A DNA stretch of 55,861 bases, taken from an uncultured Oscillospiraceae bacterium. Its GTDB lineage: Bacteria; Bacillota; Clostridia; Oscillospirales; Oscillospiraceae. Location of the stretch: the NCBI GenBank assembly GCA_934636865.1, contig CAKUBI010000009.1, positions 1-55,861 of the forward strand, read 5' to 3'. Shown piece by piece: positions 49,424 through 55,861 of this stretch. The notes below the pieces were generated by a model that worked only from the letters and a program-made list of their open reading frames with translations, had not been told where the DNA came from and searched no databases. The translations under genes were made by a program, and so were the position numbers. Numbering within the stretch: the stretch's first letter is position 1; every line of letters starts with the position of its first letter.

Positions 49424-50464
49424 TCAGCGGTTCGCCAGCTTTTCGCGCAGACGGCTGATGTCGCGCTGCGGGGCATCGATGGCTTCGCCCTGCATTTCGC
49501 TCCAGTCGGCCTGCTCGATGGCGATGACCATTTCATAATAGCGGATGGCCGTTTCATAGTCGCCGCGGATCTCGCAGATCTGCGCGATGGCCTCTGCGGG
49601 ATCGACGAACTGCGGGTGCGGCATGAGAGCCATGGCCGTTTCGTAGTCCGCGATGGCTTCGTCATAGCGGGCGAGCTTTGCAAGCTCGCTCGCGCGCACG
49701 ACAAAGCTCTGCCACTCGCCGCTGTGCTCGGCGCACATCTTTTCCCAGAGGGCGAGGGCTTCCTCGTGCTTTCCCTCCTGCAATAAAATGCGGCCGAGGT
49801 AGAATTCGTCGTTGTAGGTCGGTTTCAGGCGGTGCATTTTATCCAGGTACCCGCGTGCCTCCGCGCAGCGCCCGTCGGCGATGAGCAGGTCGAGCAGCCA
49901 CAGATACGCGTTGTGGTTGTCCGGGTACGCGGCAAGAAAGTCCTTGTAAAAGTCGATCGTGCGGTAGCGGTTCGTGGCGTTCCAGTCGAGGTACGCGCCG
50001 TTTTCGGCGTCGAAAATGGCGTTGTGCGCTTCCTTGCAGTCGGGATTCAGCTCAAGCGCCCGGCGCGCAAGGGGCGAGGCGAGGTCCTGATACTCCCGTG
50101 CGCGCTTGCAGTAAAGCTGCGCGAGCAGGAGCGTCGCGCGCGGCTTCGTTTCGCGCTCCTGGCATTTATCCTGTAAAAAGCGCTCCTCCGTTTCAAATTC
50201 CTGCTGCGTGAGAAAGCGCTTGTCCCAGAGCATGTTGTCGATGCGGGAAAAGCGGCTCTCGTCGGTCAGGGAAAAGAGCGAGTCGATGCTTGTGCCCAGC
50301 GTGACGGACAGCTCGGGCAGCAGCTGGATATCGGGCATGGAGCTGCCGTTTTCCCACTTACTCACGGCCTGCGCGCTCACGTGGAGCGCCTGAGCGAGCT
50401 GCTCCTGCGTCATGCTGCGGGCAAGGCGCAGCGTTTTGATCTTACCGCCGATGTCGATGGTCAT
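49424..50464 (-). CDS. XRE-type regulator with TPR repeats
   Basis: A 346-aa protein. Residues 6-60 are a Cro/C1 HTH ('IKTLRLARSMTQEQLAQALHVSAQAVSKWENGSSMPDI'). The rest is alpha-helical, with TPR-like units ('AYLWLLDLLIADGRCAEARGYLDKM', 'FYLGRILLQEGKHEEALALWEKM', 'AQICEIRGDYETAIRYYEMVI'). This matches RRNPP-like or 'helix-turn-helix plus tetratricopeptide' regulators, which often bind peptides, but no cognate peptide gene is adjacent. ATG at 50464; promoter at 50512-50540. Confidence 0.85.
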   Translation of the reverse strand: MTIDIGGKIKTLRLARSMTQEQLAQALHVSAQAVSKWENGSSMPDIQLLPELSVTLGTSIDSLFSLTDESRFSRIDNMLWDKRFLTQQEFETEERFLQDKCQERETKPRATLLLAQLYCKRAREYQDLASPLARRALELNPDCKEAHNAIFDAENGAYLDWNATNRYRTIDFYKDFLAAYPDNHNAYLWLLDLLIADGRCAEARGYLDKMHRLKPTYNDEFYLGRILLQEGKHEEALALWEKMCAEHSGEWQSFVVRASELAKLARYDEAIADYETAMALMPHPQFVDPAEAIAQICEIRGDYETAIRYYEMVIAIEQADWSEMQGEAIDAPQRDISRLREKLANR

Positions 50465-50511
50465 GGTGAAATTCTCCGTTTCTTTCAAAATACGGACGTC
50501 CTGATGTTTTC

Positions 50512-50540
50512 AGTATAGCGGGCGGGAGGAAAGAACGCAA
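50512..50540 (-). promoter_or_regulatory. Promoter of the TPR regulator
   Basis: Minus strand -35 TTGCGT (50540-50535), 17-bp spacer, -10 TATACT (50517-50512). Confidence 0.7.
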
Positions 50541-50581
50541 CAACGGCGCGGTTTCACGCGCTTGAGCGGCGGTTGAGCGCG

Positions 50582-50617
50582 AAAAAAGGACGGAAGATGC
50601 ATCTTCCGTCCTTTTTT
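50582..50617. terminator. 36-bp perfect palindromic terminator
   Basis: AAAAAAGGACGGAAGATG and its exact complement with no spacer; T-runs on both strands. Confidence 0.92.
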
Positions 50618-50635
50618 GCAGGTGTTCAGCAGTGT

Positions 50636-50860
50636 TCAGTCGCCCACGCCGGGGTTGAGGACCTTGCCGATGTTCCACAGGTGCGCGACCTGCTGCGCGG
50701 CGGCAAGGCGCTCTTCGGGCGTTTCGTAGCTTGCGTGCGCGGTCTGCGCGCCGCAGTCGAGGCAGGTGACGTAAACGCACCAGCCGCCCTCATCCTCGAC
50801 CGTGCCGGTGCCGCGGCAGTACGGGCAGTCCTGCAGTTCGATCTCGTAAATCGGATCCAT
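50636..50860 (-). CDS. Small zinc-ribbon protein, Lar-like
   Basis: A 74-aa protein with two CxxC knuckles, 'DCPYCRGTG' and 'VTCLDCGAQT', and the C-terminal 'EERLAAAQQVAHLWN', the pattern of the Lar restriction-alleviation family (PF14354: CPFCG...C..CGA....A...WN). In phages such proteins modulate restriction, but chromosomal copies like this are common and uncharacterised. The ATG at 50860 has AAAGGAAG upstream, and there is a near-ideal promoter at 50915-50943. Confidence 0.7.
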   Translation of the reverse strand: MDPIYEIELQDCPYCRGTGTVEDEGGWCVYVTCLDCGAQTAHASYETPEERLAAAQQVAHLWNIGKVLNPGVGD

Positions 50861-50914
50861 AGTGATCTTCCTTTCTTCGGCGGCAAGCGTGCCGCGTGTC
50901 CATTTCGGCTGTAT

Positions 50915-50943
50915 AGTATAGCAGAGAATGCAGGCCTTGACAA
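50915..50943 (-). promoter_or_regulatory. Promoter of the zinc-ribbon gene
   Basis: Minus strand -35 TTGTCA (50943-50938), 17-bp spacer, -10 TATACT (50920-50915). Confidence 0.75.
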
Positions 50944-50950
50944 GGGAAAA

Positions 50951-52723
50951 TCACGCGCCCTGCTCGGAAGCGGGCAGCGGGAGCTGATATTTTTCCGCGT
51001 AGGCGTGGAACGCGCTCTGGAAGCCGCTGTCCGCGGCCTTTGCCTCGCGCAGCGTTTCGTGCAGGTTCAGGTTGTGCTCGTGCGCGTCGATGACGCAGCC
51101 GGCGATGTTGGAGCAGTGGTCGGAGGTGCGCTCAAGGTCCGTCAGAAGGTCGGAGAGGACGAAGCCCGCCTCGATGCTGCACGCCCCCTGCTGCATGCGC
51201 AGGATATGGCGCGTGCGCATCTGCTCTTTGAGCGTGTCGATGACCTGCTCGAGCGGCTCGACCTGGGAGGCGACGGCGGTGTCGCGGCGCTCGAAGGCCT
51301 TGAGCGCGAGCGATAGGATCTCGCGGATGGCGGCGGTGACGGCGGCAAGCTCGTTTTTCGCGCTGCCGGAGAAGGAGAGGTTCTTCTGCGCAAGCTCCTC
51401 GGCGGAGGAAAGAATGTTCACCGCGTGGTCGGAGATGCGCTCAAAATCGCCGATGGTCTTTAAAAGCTCGGTGGCCTCCTCGCTCTCAGCGCGGCCCATT
51501 TTCTGCGCGCTGAGCTTGACGAGGTAGGTGCCGAGGATATCCTCATAGTGGTCGCAGCGCTCCTCGTCGTCGCGGATGCTCTGGGCGAGCTCGGGCGTGT
51601 TGGACGAGAGCGCGGTGAGGGAGTTGTTCAGCGCGCGGACGGCGCTTTCGGCCATCTCGCAGGCGACGGCGCGGCTCTGGCGCAGGGCCAGCGACGGCGT
51701 GGCGAGCAGACGCTCGTCAAGCTCGGTGGTCTTTTCGCTGTGTGCGTCGTTTTCGGGAACGATGCGCTTGGCGAGCTTTTCAAGAAGGCTGCCCGCGGGC
51801 AGGAGCAGCGCCGTGCAGAGAATGTTGAACGCCGAATGCGCCACGGCGATGCCGTACATCGTGGCGGATTCGTTCAGCAGCGCGGGCGCAAAGACCGCGC
51901 GCACGATGCAGAAGACCGTCAGCAGGACCACGACGCCGATGACGTTGAAGAGAAGGTGGACCACGGCGGCGCGGCGGGCGTTCTTGTTCGTGCCGATCGA
52001 GGAGATCATGGCCGTGACGGTCGTGCCGATGTTCTGGCCCATGATGATGGGGATGGCGGCGGCGTAGCTCACAGAGCCCGTGACGGCCAGCGCCTGCAGA
52101 ATACCGACGGACGCCGAGCTGGACTGAATGATGGCGGTGAGCACCGCGCCGGCGAGCACGCCGAGGATGGGATTGGTAAAGGCAAGGAAGAGGTTCGTGA
52201 ACGCGGGAACGTCCTTAAGCCCCGCGACGGCGCCGCTCATCGTCTCCATGCCGAACATCAGCGTTGCAAAGCCGAGCAGGATCATGCCGGTGTCTTTTTT
52301 CTTGCTGCTGCGGCAGAACATGTAGAAGATGATACCGATGAGCGCGAGCACGGGGGTGAAGGAGCTGGGCTTTAAGAGCTTGACCCAGACGTTGCCCGAG
52401 TCGATGCCGCTGAGACTCAAAAGCCAGGCCGTGACCGTCGTGCCGACGTTCGCACCCATGATGACGTTGATGGCCTGACGCAGCGACATCAGGCCCGAGT
52501 TGACGAAGCCGACCACCATAACGGTGGTGGCGGAGGAGCTTTGGATGATGGCCGTGATGCCGAGACCTGTTAAAAAGCCCGCGAAGGTGCTGCTCGTCAT
52601 CCGGTCGAGCAGCGAGCGCAGCTTGCTGCCGGCGCGGCGCTCGAGCGCCTGGCCCATAAGGTTCATGCCGAAGAGGAAGAGCGAGAGACCGCCGATCATC
52701 GTCAGTGCGTCGAAAATATCCAT
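50951..52723 (-). CDS. Na/Pi cotransporter family protein with PhoU-like tail
   Basis: A 590-aa protein. Residues 1-310 hold two inverted Na/Pi-cotransporter repeats with the diagnostic 'GLGITAIIQSSSATTVMVVGFVN' and 'AVLTAIIQSSSASVGILQ' (QSSS motifs in sodium and phosphate binding). Residues about 345-560 are helical and PhoU-like ('SAVRALNNSLTALS', 'DFERISDHAVNIL', 'DLERTSDHCSNI'). The protein moves phosphate with sodium; direction is not certain for bacterial NptA-type proteins. Start at 52723, with its own promoter at 52767-52794. Confidence 0.92.
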   Translation of the reverse strand: MDIFDALTMIGGLSLFLFGMNLMGQALERRAGSKLRSLLDRMTSSTFAGFLTGLGITAIIQSSSATTVMVVGFVNSGLMSLRQAINVIMGANVGTTVTAWLLSLSGIDSGNVWVKLLKPSSFTPVLALIGIIFYMFCRSSKKKDTGMILLGFATLMFGMETMSGAVAGLKDVPAFTNLFLAFTNPILGVLAGAVLTAIIQSSSASVGILQALAVTGSVSYAAAIPIIMGQNIGTTVTAMISSIGTNKNARRAAVVHLLFNVIGVVVLLTVFCIVRAVFAPALLNESATMYGIAVAHSAFNILCTALLLPAGSLLEKLAKRIVPENDAHSEKTTELDERLLATPSLALRQSRAVACEMAESAVRALNNSLTALSSNTPELAQSIRDDEERCDHYEDILGTYLVKLSAQKMGRAESEEATELLKTIGDFERISDHAVNILSSAEELAQKNLSFSGSAKNELAAVTAAIREILSLALKAFERRDTAVASQVEPLEQVIDTLKEQMRTRHILRMQQGACSIEAGFVLSDLLTDLERTSDHCSNIAGCVIDAHEHNLNLHETLREAKAADSGFQSAFHAYAEKYQLPLPASEQGA

Positions 52724-52766
52724 ACCCTTTTCATTTCCTTTTCATTTCTGATATTCATTCTTGACC

Positions 52767-52794
52767 ATAATACAGAATAGTTTCAAATTGTCAA
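52767..52794 (-). promoter_or_regulatory. Promoter of the Na/Pi cotransporter
   Basis: Minus strand -35 TTGACA (52794-52789), 16-bp spacer, -10 TATTAT (52772-52767). Confidence 0.75.
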
Positions 52795-52831
52795 ATCCGC
52801 AAGCCCTGAATTGTAAAATCCATGTAAAATC

Positions 52832-52930
52832 ATGCGCATGGATAAACTGGAAATTTCCGCAGAGACTAAACGCATCATTCGCCGCGAAGCGCGGCGGAAG
52901 GGGAATCTGGTTTTCGGAGGTATGATATGA
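52832..52930 (+). CDS. Arg-rich short ORF overlapping the start of the carbamoyltransferase gene
   Basis: A 32-codon frame (or 30 codons from the ATG at 52838) between two TAAAAT boxes and the ptcA gene; its stop overlaps the ptcA ATG (ATGA at 52927-52930). The middle is basic, with five Arg in about ten residues ([11 protein letters not shown]). The ptcA ribosome site (CGGAGG) lies in its last codons. A coupled leader peptide in front of an agmatine/arginine-linked operon would be a natural sensor. No good ribosome site is seen for the short ORF itself, which keeps confidence low. Confidence 0.35.
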   Translation: MRMDKLEISAETKRIIRREARRKGNLVFGGMI

Positions 52931-53976
52931 AAAAGGATTTTATCGACACGAATGACTTTACCAAGCAGGAGCTGCTCGACATCATCGAACTGTCGCTCGC
53001 CATCAAGAAGGCCATCAGTGCCGGCTACTATCCGCCGCTGATGCGCAACATGACGCTCGGCATGATCTTCCAGCAGTCGAGCACGCGCACGCGCGTCTCG
53101 TTTGAAACGGCCATGAGCCAGATGGGCGGACATGCGCAGTATCTGGGCCCCGGCATGATCCAGCTCGGCGGGCACGAGACGATCGGCGACACGGGCAAGG
53201 TGCTCTCAAAGCTCGTGGACATCGTGATGGCACGCGTCATCGAGCATAAGACGATCGAGGAGCTTGCAAAAAGCTGCGCCATCCCCGTCATCAACGGTAT
53301 GTCGGACTACAACCACCCCACGCAGGAGATCGGCGACCTCTGCACAATTATGGAGCACCTGCCGCAGGGGAAGAAGCTCGAGGACTGCAAGGTCGTGTTC
53401 GTGGGCGACGCGACGCAGGTGTGCGCGTCGCTCGGATTTATCACGACAAAGCTCGGCATGCACTTTGTCCAGTACGGCCCGCAGGGACATCAGCTGGGGG
53501 ACAAGCACAAGAAGATCATGACGGAGAACTGCGCGCTCTCGGGCGGCAGCTTTCTCGTCACCGACGACCGCGAGAGCGTGCGCGGCGCGGACTTTATCTA
53601 CACGGACGTGTGGTACGGCCTTTATGAAAACGAAATGCCGAAGGAGGAGCGCGTGCGCGTGTTCCATGACTATCAGGTCAACCGCGAGCTGATGCAGCTG
53701 GGGAACCTCGGCTGCAAGTTCATGCACTGCCTGCCCGCGACGCGCGGCGAGGACGTGACCGACGAGGTCGCCGACAGCGACGCCTCCCTCTGCTGGGAGG
53801 AGGCGGGCAACCGCCTGACGGCCATGCGCGGCCTTCTCGTCTACTTCACGCGCTGCCGCCATGACCCCAGCGGTATTCAGATCGCGGCGGCGAAGGAGGA
53901 GCTTGACCGGGTGCTGTGCGGCAAGCTCGGCTGCGTCGAGGCCTACTGCGGGGTAGCAAAGGTCGAAAAGAGCTGA
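52927..53976 (+). CDS. ptcA: Putrescine carbamoyltransferase
   Basis: A 349-aa transcarbamylase. The carbamoyl-phosphate site is '[11 protein letters not shown]' (about residue 53), and '[12 protein letters not shown]' and '[16 protein letters not shown]' mark the fold. It is closely related to ornithine carbamoyltransferase. Assignment as the putrescine enzyme rests on its C-terminal 'YCGVAKV' extension, the '[12 protein letters not shown]' segment and above all on the next genes: an amino-acid/polyamine antiporter and agmatine deiminase, the agmatine-deiminase pathway. It splits N-carbamoylputrescine to putrescine and carbamoyl phosphate. No carbamate kinase gene is seen before the window ends. 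Confidence 0.88.
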   Translation: MKKDFIDTNDFTKQELLDIIELSLAIKKAISAGYYPPLMRNMTLGMIFQQSSTRTRVSFETAMSQMGGHAQYLGPGMIQLGGHETIGDTGKVLSKLVDIVMARVIEHKTIEELAKSCAIPVINGMSDYNHPTQEIGDLCTIMEHLPQGKKLEDCKVVFVGDATQVCASLGFITTKLGMHFVQYGPQGHQLGDKHKKIMTENCALSGGSFLVTDDRESVRGADFIYTDVWYGLYENEMPKEERVRVFHDYQVNRELMQLGNLGCKFMHCLPATRGEDVTDEVADSDASLCWEEAGNRLTAMRGLLVYFTRCRHDPSGIQIAAAKEELDRVLCGKLGCVEAYCGVAKVEKS

Positions 53977-53985
53977 AAATAAACC

Positions 53986-55359
53986 ATGGAAAAGAAGAAA
54001 TTTCGGCTTGCGGATGTCATCTTGTCGGTCATCTGCGTGGTGTTCGTCGCCGAGGCGGCCGCGCCGGTCGCCTCGATCGGCAACAGCCAGTATTTCTGGT
54101 GGATCTTCATGATCCTTGCGTTCCTGCTGCCCTATGGGCTCATCGCCGCCGAGCTCGGCACGGCCTACGCGGGCGACGGCGGGCTGTACGACTGGATCCA
54201 CGCGGCGTATCCGGGCGGAAAGTGGGCGGCGCGCGCATCGTGGTACTACTGGATCAATTTCCCGCTGTGGATGGCGTCGCTCGCGGTGATGTGCCCCGAG
54301 CTCATCACCTTTATCACAGGCTGGCGGATGGGGACGTTTGCTTCGCTCATCATCGAGCTTGCCTTCATCTGGGTCGTGACGCTCATCGCCTGCTATCCCG
54401 TGTGCGACAGCATCATCATCCTGAATGCGAGCGCGGTCATCAAAATTCTGCTGGCGCTGCTTGTCGGCTGTCTCGGCGTGTGGTATATTAACCGGTACGG
54501 CTTTGTCAACGACATGTCGGCGCGGACGTTCCTGCCGTCGTTCGACTTAACGAGCCTTTCGTATATCTCGGTTATCATCTTCAACTTCCTCGGCTTTGAG
54601 GTCGTGTGCACCTATGCCGACAGCATGAGCGATGCGAAAAAGCAGATCCCGCAGTCCATCGTGACCGGCGGCATCGTCATCGCGGCCATCTACCTCTTCT
54701 CGGCCTTCGGCATCGGCGCGGCTGTGCCGGTGCGCGAGATCAGCGTGGACTCGGGGCTGATCGACGCGGTGTCGCTCATCCTGGGCGGACGCGGCGGGGC
54801 GCTTGTGGGCCTTGTGGCGCTGCTGTTCCTCGTGACGCTGTTCGGCAACATGATCTCTTGGTCGATGGGCGTCAACTCGACCGCCGCGCTCGCGGCGGAC
54901 CACGGCGACATGCCGCGCGTGTTCGCCCGCCGCTGGGCGAAAAACGACATGCCCATCGGCGCTGCGGTCACGTCGGGTGTCGTCGCTTCGGGCGTGTGCG
55001 TCCTCGGCGTGGTCATCGAAATGCTCTCGCCGGACTCCTCGCTCTTCTGGAGCTTTTTCGCACTGAACCTTGTCATGCTGCTTTTGAGCTATCTTCCCGT
55101 GTTCCCGGCGTTTTTGAAGCTGCGGCGCGCGGACGCGGAGACGCCGCGGCCCTTCCGCGTGCCGGGGAGCGGTGCGGCGCTCAAATGGATCGCCTATGTG
55201 CCCATGGCGCTTATCGTCGTGTCCATCGTCTTTACCGCCGTGCCGCTCTCGCTTGACCGCGAGACGGTGTCCTCCGTCCTGCCCATTACCGTCGGGTCGC
55301 TTTTGAGCGTGCTCATCGGCGAGGTGCTGATCGCGCGTCGGACGGGAAAATCATCATAA
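53986..55359 (+). CDS. aguD: APC-family agmatine/putrescine antiporter
   Basis: A 457-aa membrane protein with 12 transmembrane helices of the amino acid-polyamine-organocation family. 'VVFVAEAAAPVASIGNSQYFWW' near the N terminus and 'NFLGFEVVCTYADSM' in helix 6 are typical. Lying between the carbamoyltransferase and agmatine deiminase genes, it most likely takes up agmatine in exchange for putrescine. Starts 9 bp after ptcA. Confidence 0.87.
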   Translation: MEKKKFRLADVILSVICVVFVAEAAAPVASIGNSQYFWWIFMILAFLLPYGLIAAELGTAYAGDGGLYDWIHAAYPGGKWAARASWYYWINFPLWMASLAVMCPELITFITGWRMGTFASLIIELAFIWVVTLIACYPVCDSIIILNASAVIKILLALLVGCLGVWYINRYGFVNDMSARTFLPSFDLTSLSYISVIIFNFLGFEVVCTYADSMSDAKKQIPQSIVTGGIVIAAIYLFSAFGIGAAVPVREISVDSGLIDAVSLILGGRGGALVGLVALLFLVTLFGNMISWSMGVNSTAALAADHGDMPRVFARRWAKNDMPIGAAVTSGVVASGVCVLGVVIEMLSPDSSLFWSFFALNLVMLLLSYLPVFPAFLKLRRADAETPRPFRVPGSGAALKWIAYVPMALIVVSIVFTAVPLSLDRETVSSVLPITVGSLLSVLIGEVLIARRTGKSS

Positions 55360-55382
55360 TACCGTAAGGAGACAAAAAAATT

Positions 55383-55861
55383 ATGGCAAAACGCATTACC
55401 GGCACAACGCCGAAGCAGGACGGCTACCGCATGCCCGCCGAATTTGAGCCCCAGCAGGGCGTGTGGATGCTCTGGCCCGAGCGGAACGACAACTGGCGCG
55501 ACGGCGGCAAGCCCGCACAGAAGGCCTTTGCCGAGGTCGCAAAGGCCATCGCCCGGTTTGAAAGGGTCACGGTCGGCGCGTCCGTGCGGCAGTATCAGAA
55601 TGCGCGGGCAAAGCTGCCCGAAGAGATCCGCGTCGTCGAGCTCGAGAGCGACGACGCCTGGGTGCGCGACTGCGGGCCGACGTTTCTTGTGAACGATCAG
55701 GGCGGCCTTCGCGCCGTGGACTGGGAATTCAACGCCTGGGGCGGGCTCGTGGACGGGCTTTACTTCCCCTGGGACAAGGACGATCAGATCGCGCGCAAGA
55801 TCTGCGAGATCGCGGATGTGGACAGCTACCGCACGGAGGGCTTCGTGCTCGAGGGCGGCTC
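55383..55861 (+). CDS. aguA: Agmatine deiminase, 3' end outside the window
   Basis: The first 159 residues of an agmatine deiminase, which hydrolyses agmatine to N-carbamoylputrescine and ammonia. The family start '[24 protein letters not shown]' and '[15 protein letters not shown]' with its active-site Asp and Arg are clear. The full protein should be about 365 aa; the catalytic Cys lies beyond the window edge. Preceded by AAGGAG. Third gene of the agmatine operon. Confidence 0.95.
   Translation, partial: MAKRITGTTPKQDGYRMPAEFEPQQGVWMLWPERNDNWRDGGKPAQKAFAEVAKAIARFERVTVGASVRQYQNARAKLPEEIRVVELESDDAWVRDCGPTFLVNDQGGLRAVDWEFNAWGGLVDGLYFPWDKDDQIARKICEIADVDSYRTEGFVLEGG

Noticed and set aside
50636..50860. 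Phage-derived island because of the Lar-like protein
   Set aside because: No other phage gene surrounds it; it has an ordinary promoter and terminator, and similar small zinc ribbons are common on clostridial chromosomes.
52927..53976. Ornithine carbamoyltransferase (argF/arcB)
   Set aside because: The motifs alone would allow it, but the antiporter and agmatine deiminase genes that follow make the putrescine enzyme much more likely.

Overview
The window is GC-rich (about 60%), gene-dense DNA from an anaerobic Gram-positive bacterium of the Clostridia, most likely Oscillospiraceae (Oscillibacter/Flavonifractor-like). The lineage call is an inference from gene content. The supporting evidence is strong AGGAGG-type ribosome sites, a tryptophan T-box, ZTP and fluoride riboswitches, an [FeFe]-hydrogenase, clostridial families of unknown function (DUF1836, DUF3842, DUF3793, DUF6320), and a purine operon in which bifunctional PurH is replaced by two separate proteins. 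I see no rRNA, tRNA, CRISPR array, transposase, integrase or phage structural gene.

Layout. 1-941: extremely GC-rich, hairpin-rich DNA with one doubtful minus-strand ORF, ending in two divergent promoters of identical architecture that resemble OmpR-type response-regulator targets; the rightward one drives a carbohydrate-binding lipoprotein (942-2549). 2.6-10 kb: DegV and DUF1836 genes facing apart, a fluoride-riboswitch-controlled cation/proton antiporter, a DUF3842/ECF S-component operon with a structured leader, a P-loop kinase, and a YeiH-type exporter divergent from its LysR regulator. 10-14 kb: proB-proA-amidohydrolase-phosphoesterase operon. 14-17.6 kb: LysR gene and a two-gene [FeFe]-hydrogenase operon whose NuoF-like subunit lacks the NADH/FMN domain. 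17.7-20.6 kb: SSB-like gene and a serC-serA serine operon. 20.7-23.8 kb: a four-gene operon of membrane protein, small Cro-type repressor and two paralogous exported proteins, under an inverted-repeat promoter. 23.9-27.2 kb: an acyltransferase-fold protein without its catalytic His, an AraC regulator, and a DUF3793/flavodoxin pair behind DtxR-like boxes.

27.3-40.2 kb is one long purine operon, purE-C-F-M-N-(IMP cyclohydrolase)-(AICAR transformylase)-D-L-guaB. A ZTP riboswitch leads it, so purine synthesis responds to the AICAR/folate-linked alarmone ZTP. 40.2-44.4 kb holds an acyl-ACP thioesterase and a TrpXYZ-type ABC transporter led by a T-box whose specifier reads TGG (Trp). 44.4-45.5 kb is an unusual small module, a repressor and a 65-aa protein transcribed divergently, bounded by a perfect 27-bp inverted repeat and, further out, by related long palindromes. 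45.5-48.7 kb encodes an esterase, a condensation-fold acetyltransferase and a DUF6320 membrane protein. 48.7-52.7 kb holds two XRE regulators (one membrane-linked, one TPR-linked), a small zinc-ribbon protein and an Na/phosphate cotransporter. The window ends inside an agmatine-catabolism operon (putrescine carbamoyltransferase, antiporter, agmatine deiminase) preceded by a short Arg-rich ORF overlapping its first gene.

The most promising leads for something undescribed are the mirrored divergent promoters at 789-870, the structured leader at 6677-6785, the operon at 20.7-23.8 kb, the inverted-repeat-bounded module at 44.4-45.5 kb, and the Arg-rich leader ORF at 52832-52930. All rest on reading the sequence alone; no database search or folding program was run.
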